A stretch of DNA of 64,000 bases from JACKJP01 sp050249695 (lineage in GTDB: Bacteria > Pseudomonadota > Alphaproteobacteria > Rhizobiales > Tepidamorphaceae), in contig JBFWQA010000002.1 in the NCBI GenBank assembly GCA_050249695.1, positions 558,001 to 622,000 on the forward strand, read 5' to 3'. The notes beneath the pieces are model-generated. The model saw only the letters and a list, made by a program, of their open reading frames with translations, ran no database searches and was not told the origin of the DNA. Positions 61,139 through 64,000 of the stretch are shown piece after piece (position 1 is the stretch's first letter; every line of letters begins with the position of its first letter). The position numbers were made by a program, and so were the translations under genes.

Positions 61139-62304
61139 TCCTCGCGCGCTTCTTCGCCGGCGGGTTCCGTTCGCCGCTCGTCGTCGCCGGCATGCTGGTC
61201 ATCCTGGCGCTCGCCATTCTGGTACCGGTGCTCAATCTCGCCGTACCGCGCGGCAACGCCTTCCACATGCCCGATTACCTGGTCCCGCTCATCGGCAAGT
61301 ATCTGTGTTACGCGCTGCTGGCGCTGGCGCTCGATCTCGTATGGGGCTTCTGCGGCATCCTCTCGCTTGGCCACGCCGCGTTCTTCGCGCTCGGCGGCTA
61401 TGCGATGGGCATGTATCTGATGCGCCAGATCGGCACCCGCGGCGTCTACGGCAACCCCGAACTGCCCGACTTCATGGTGTTCCTGAATTGGAAGGAACTG
61501 CCCTGGTACTGGTACGGGTTCGACAGTTTCGCCTTCGCGATGCTGATGGTGGTGCTGGTCCCCGGACTGCTCGCGCTGGTCTTCGGCTGGTTCGCCTTCC
61601 GCAGCCGCGTCACCGGCGTCTATCTGTCGATCATCACCCAGGCGATGACCTTCGCGCTGATGCTCGCCTTCTTCCGCAACGAGATGGGCTTCGGCGGCAA
61701 TAACGGGCTGACGGACTTCAAGGATATCGTCGGCTTCGACATCGCCGCGCAATCGACGCGCATCGGCCTTTTCGTCATCAGCGCGGCGGCCCTCATCATC
61801 GGGCTGATCATCACCTCGGCGGTCATCAATTCCAAATACGGCAAGATTCTCGCCGCCGTGCGCGACGCGGAAAGCCGAACCCGCTTTCTCGGCTACCGGC
61901 CGGAGAACATCAAGCTCATCGCCTTCGTCCTCTCGGCCATCGTCGCGGGCATCGCCGGCGCGCTCTACGTACCGCAGGTCGGCATCATCAATCCGGGCGA
62001 GTTCGAGCCTGCCAATTCCATCGAGATTGTGGTGTGGACGGCGGTCGGCGGGCGCGGCACGCTTGTCGGGCCGATCGTCGGGGCGTTCCTGGTCAATGCC
62101 GGCAAGAGCTGGTTCACCGGCGTCCTGCCCGAATACTGGCTGTTCGCGCTCGGCGGGCTTTTCATCTTCGTCACGCTGTTCATGCCCAAGGGCATCATGG
62201 GCGTTCTGGGTCTGGCGCGCCGGCGCAGACATACCCCCCTTGACGACATGTCGCCCGAGGCGCGGGCCGACATCGCCCCGAATGCCGTGGAGCAGCAGCA
62301 ATGA
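61135..62304 (+). CDS. urtC: Urea ABC transporter permease UrtC
   Basis: The 389-residue LivM-type permease has about ten hydrophobic segments, DLVWGFCGILSLGHAAFFALGGY early on and the EAA-like loop with RDAESRTRFLGYRPENIK. It pairs with UrtB. The stop overlaps the urtD start (ATGA). The C-terminal tail is charged and cytoplasmic. Confidence 0.95.
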   Translation: MILARFFAGGFRSPLVVAGMLVILALAILVPVLNLAVPRGNAFHMPDYLVPLIGKYLCYALLALALDLVWGFCGILSLGHAAFFALGGYAMGMYLMRQIGTRGVYGNPELPDFMVFLNWKELPWYWYGFDSFAFAMLMVVLVPGLLALVFGWFAFRSRVTGVYLSIITQAMTFALMLAFFRNEMGFGGNNGLTDFKDIVGFDIAAQSTRIGLFVISAAALIIGLIITSAVINSKYGKILAAVRDAESRTRFLGYRPENIKLIAFVLSAIVAGIAGALYVPQVGIINPGEFEPANSIEIVVWTAVGGRGTLVGPIVGAFLVNAGKSWFTGVLPEYWLFALGGLFIFVTLFMPKGIMGVLGLARRRRHTPLDDMSPEARADIAPNAVEQQQ

Positions 62305-63047
62305 GCAAGGCGACGAGCATCCTCTATCTGGACGGCGTGTCTGTGTCCTTCGACGGGTTCAAGGCGATCAACAATCTGTCGCTGACGCTGGACCCCGGCG
62401 AAATGCGCGCGATCATCGGGCCGAACGGCGCCGGCAAGACGACGATGATGGACATCATCACCGGCAAGACCCGGCCCGACGAAGGCGAGGTGTTCTTCAA
62501 CGGTACGATCGACCTGACGCGGCACGACGAAGCGGAAATCGCGACGTTCGGTATCGGCCGCAAGTTCCAGAAGCCGACCGTCTTCGAGAGCCAGACGGTG
62601 GAGGACAATCTGCTTCTGTCGCTGAAGGGCGAGCGGCGCGGCTTTCCGGCGCTGTTCTATCGCAAGAGCAGGGAGGACGCGGCGGCGATCGACGACATCC
62701 TCGGCACCATCCGCCTGCAGGCGCGGCGCGGGGATCTGGCCGCCAATCTCAGCCACGGGCAGAAGCAGTGGCTGGAGATCGGGATGCTGCTGGCGCAGGA
62801 TCCGAAGGTCCTGCTCGTCGACGAGCCGGTCGCCGGCATGACGGATGCCGAGACGGAAGAGACGGCGCGACTCCTGAAGGAAATCGCCAAGACCCATTCC
62901 GTCATCGTCGTCGAACACGACATGCATTTCGTGCGCGAGCTCGACGTCAAGGTCACCTGCCTGCATGAAGGCAGCGTGCTGGCGGAAGGCACGCTCGATC
63001 ATGTCAGCGCCGACAAGCGCGTCATCGAAGTCTATCTGGGACGGTAA
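62301..63047 (+). CDS. urtD: Urea ABC transporter ATP-binding protein UrtD
   Basis: The 248-residue ATPase has Walker A GPNGAGKT at 40-47, the signature LSHGQKQWLE and Walker B VLLVDEPVAGM. RKFQKPTVFESQTVEDNLLLSL is typical of UrtD in the LivG-like group. It powers urea uptake with UrtE. urtE starts 1 base after its stop. Confidence 0.95.
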   Translation: MSKATSILYLDGVSVSFDGFKAINNLSLTLDPGEMRAIIGPNGAGKTTMMDIITGKTRPDEGEVFFNGTIDLTRHDEAEIATFGIGRKFQKPTVFESQTVEDNLLLSLKGERRGFPALFYRKSREDAAAIDDILGTIRLQARRGDLAANLSHGQKQWLEIGMLLAQDPKVLLVDEPVAGMTDAETEETARLLKEIAKTHSVIVVEHDMHFVRELDVKVTCLHEGSVLAEGTLDHVSADKRVIEVYLGR

Positions 63048-63048
63048 G

Positions 63049-63741
63049 ATGCTCGCTGTTGAACACGCCCATCTCCACTATGGCGCCGCCGAGGCGCTGC
63101 GGGATGTCTCCGTGACCGCCGACACCGGCATGATCACCTGCATTCTCGGCCGGAACGGCGTCGGCAAGACCAGTCTCATCCGCTCCATCGTCGGGCATCA
63201 GCCCCTCACATCGGGCAAGATCATGCTCGCGGGCAACGAGATCACCCGCATGGCCGGGCATGACCGGGCGCGGCTCGGCATCTCGCTGGTGCCGCAGGGG
63301 CGCGAGATCTTCCCGCTGCTGACGGTGCGCGAGAATTTGCAGACGGGTTTCGCGCCGCTGAAGGGCGACAAGACGATCCCCGACTATGTCTTCGAGCTGT
63401 TTCCCGTCCTGAAGGACATGCTGGACCGGCGGGGCGGCGACCTTTCCGGCGGCCAGCAGCAGCAACTCGCCATCGGGCGCGCGCTGACCATGCGGCCCAA
63501 GGTGCTGCTGCTCGACGAGCCGACCGAGGGCATCCAGCCCTCGATCATCAAGGACATCGGCCGGGCCATCCAGTTTCTGAAAGCCGAGTTCGGCCTGACC
63601 ATCGTCCTCGTCGAACAATATCTCGATTTCTGCCGCGAGCTTGCAGACAAGGTCTACATCATGGACCGGGGGCAGGTGATGCATACCGGCCCCGCCGAAG
63701 ACCTCGACAAACCTGAAGTGCGCGCGCATCTGACCGTCTAG
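63049..63741 (+). CDS. urtE: Urea ABC transporter ATP-binding protein UrtE
   Basis: The 230-residue LivF-like ATPase has Walker A GRNGVGKT at 34-41, LSGGQQQQLAIGRAL and VLLLDEPTEGIQPSI. YIMDRGQVMHTG is the closing family block. It is the last gene of the urtABCDE operon. The open frame extends upstream inside urtD, but ATG 63049 gives the normal LivF start. Confidence 0.95.
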   Translation: MLAVEHAHLHYGAAEALRDVSVTADTGMITCILGRNGVGKTSLIRSIVGHQPLTSGKIMLAGNEITRMAGHDRARLGISLVPQGREIFPLLTVRENLQTGFAPLKGDKTIPDYVFELFPVLKDMLDRRGGDLSGGQQQQLAIGRALTMRPKVLLLDEPTEGIQPSIIKDIGRAIQFLKAEFGLTIVLVEQYLDFCRELADKVYIMDRGQVMHTGPAEDLDKPEVRAHLTV

Positions 63742-63921
63742 GCCAGCTCCGTTTCCTCCCCCAAGAGCGGTTCGCGTGCGCCGGCATCGCATGGCGCGCC
63801 CTCGCGCGCGCCTTGTAAGCCCGAACGGTGGAGGAATGGATCGCCGGGGTTCGAGCCTGTCGATGACCGGCCATCATGTGACGATGCGACGAAGGGGACG
63901 GGCGCGTGCGTTGGCCGTGCC
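63742..63921. other. Intergenic region after urtE
   Basis: I see no gene. It holds the degenerate REP-like copy at 63833-63862 and an alternating CG-rich stretch (63795-63812). No clear terminator. Confidence 0.6.
63833..63862. repeat. Degenerate copy of the REP-like element
   Basis: GGAATGGATCGCCGG is shared exactly with 28256-28270. The second arm is altered, leaving a weaker palindrome. Confidence 0.4.
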
Positions 63922-64000
63922 CTATGCCGACTTCCTCGCCCTGGGATGGGCCGTCTCGTAGACGCTGAGCAGTCGCGCCTCGTCGATGGCGGTATAGACC
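63922..64000 (-). CDS. xerC: Tyrosine recombinase, probably XerC (C-terminus only)
   Basis: Read on the minus strand, 25 residues are visible, VYTAIDEARLLSVYETAHPR and five more. This is the usual end of XerC-type recombinases, where the first tyrosine is the catalytic nucleophile and A-H-P-R-A the closing motif. XerC resolves chromosome dimers at dif. The rest lies to the right of the window, so the assignment rests on a short tail. XerD ends differently, which favours XerC. Confidence 0.6.
   Translation of the reverse strand, partial: VYTAIDEARLLSVYETAHPRARKSA

Overview
The window is a dense, GC-rich bacterial chromosome segment of housekeeping type with almost no intergenic space. Gene content and order point to an alphaproteobacterium, most likely of the order Hyphomicrobiales (Rhizobiales). 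The signs are a ccmABCDG cluster beside acnA, the ffh-rpsP-rimM-trmD-rplS block, an mdh-sucCD-sucAB-lpd block, alphaproteobacterial families such as DUF2794, DUF1223 and DUF1737, a urease cluster containing hupE, and an urtABCDE urea transporter. I see no prophage, insertion sequence, plasmid gene or CRISPR array. I cannot place the organism to genus from sequence alone.

Layout. 1-4.2 kb: the 3' end of an FtsX-type ABC permease, a BI-1/YccA membrane protein behind a heat-shock-like promoter, a GNAT acetyltransferase, DUF2794, a candidate 6S-like RNA with its own terminator, and a secreted DUF1223 protein. 4.2-12.3 kb: acnA, then the cytochrome c maturation genes ccmAB and ccmCDG. These are split by two opposite-strand sugar-modifying genes (glycosyltransferase and hexapeptide acyltransferase); a Nudix hydrolase follows. 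12.3-20.8 kb: yciB, ftsY, mtaB and dapF on the minus strand, divergent from ffh-rpsP-rimM-trmD-rplS. The rplS product carries a long C-terminal extension with a helix-hairpin-helix-like segment. 20.9-28.2 kb: leuC, leuD and leuB with panC and small unknown genes, ending in asd. Upstream of asd lie a promoter, a Thr/Lys-rich mini-ORF and mutually exclusive hairpins.

28.3-33.0 kb: carbonic anhydrase, a PLP-dependent dehydratase and a pyridoxal-kinase family gene on the minus strand. They are divergent from a malyl-CoA thioesterase/DUF1737/mesaconyl-CoA hydratase set that suggests ethylmalonyl-CoA-pathway metabolism. 33.0-50.7 kb: the TCA-cycle section, with sdhCDAB behind a 13-bp palindrome and promoter and mdh-sucCD-sucA-sucB-lpd behind a LacI-type operator. 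Small genes lie between them (DUF2461, msrB, a carboxymuconolactone decarboxylase-like protein, GNAT, a protease-inhibitor lipoprotein, GST, zapE).

50.7-57.8 kb: a small membrane protein, two secreted paralogous proteins, and ureD-ureA-hupE-ureB-ureC-ureE-ureF-ureG. 57.8-63.7 kb: a sigma-54 promoter and urtABCDE. Urea import and urea hydrolysis are therefore adjacent, with nitrogen-type control visible at the transporter. The last 80 bases hold the C-terminus of a tyrosine recombinase, probably xerC, on the minus strand.
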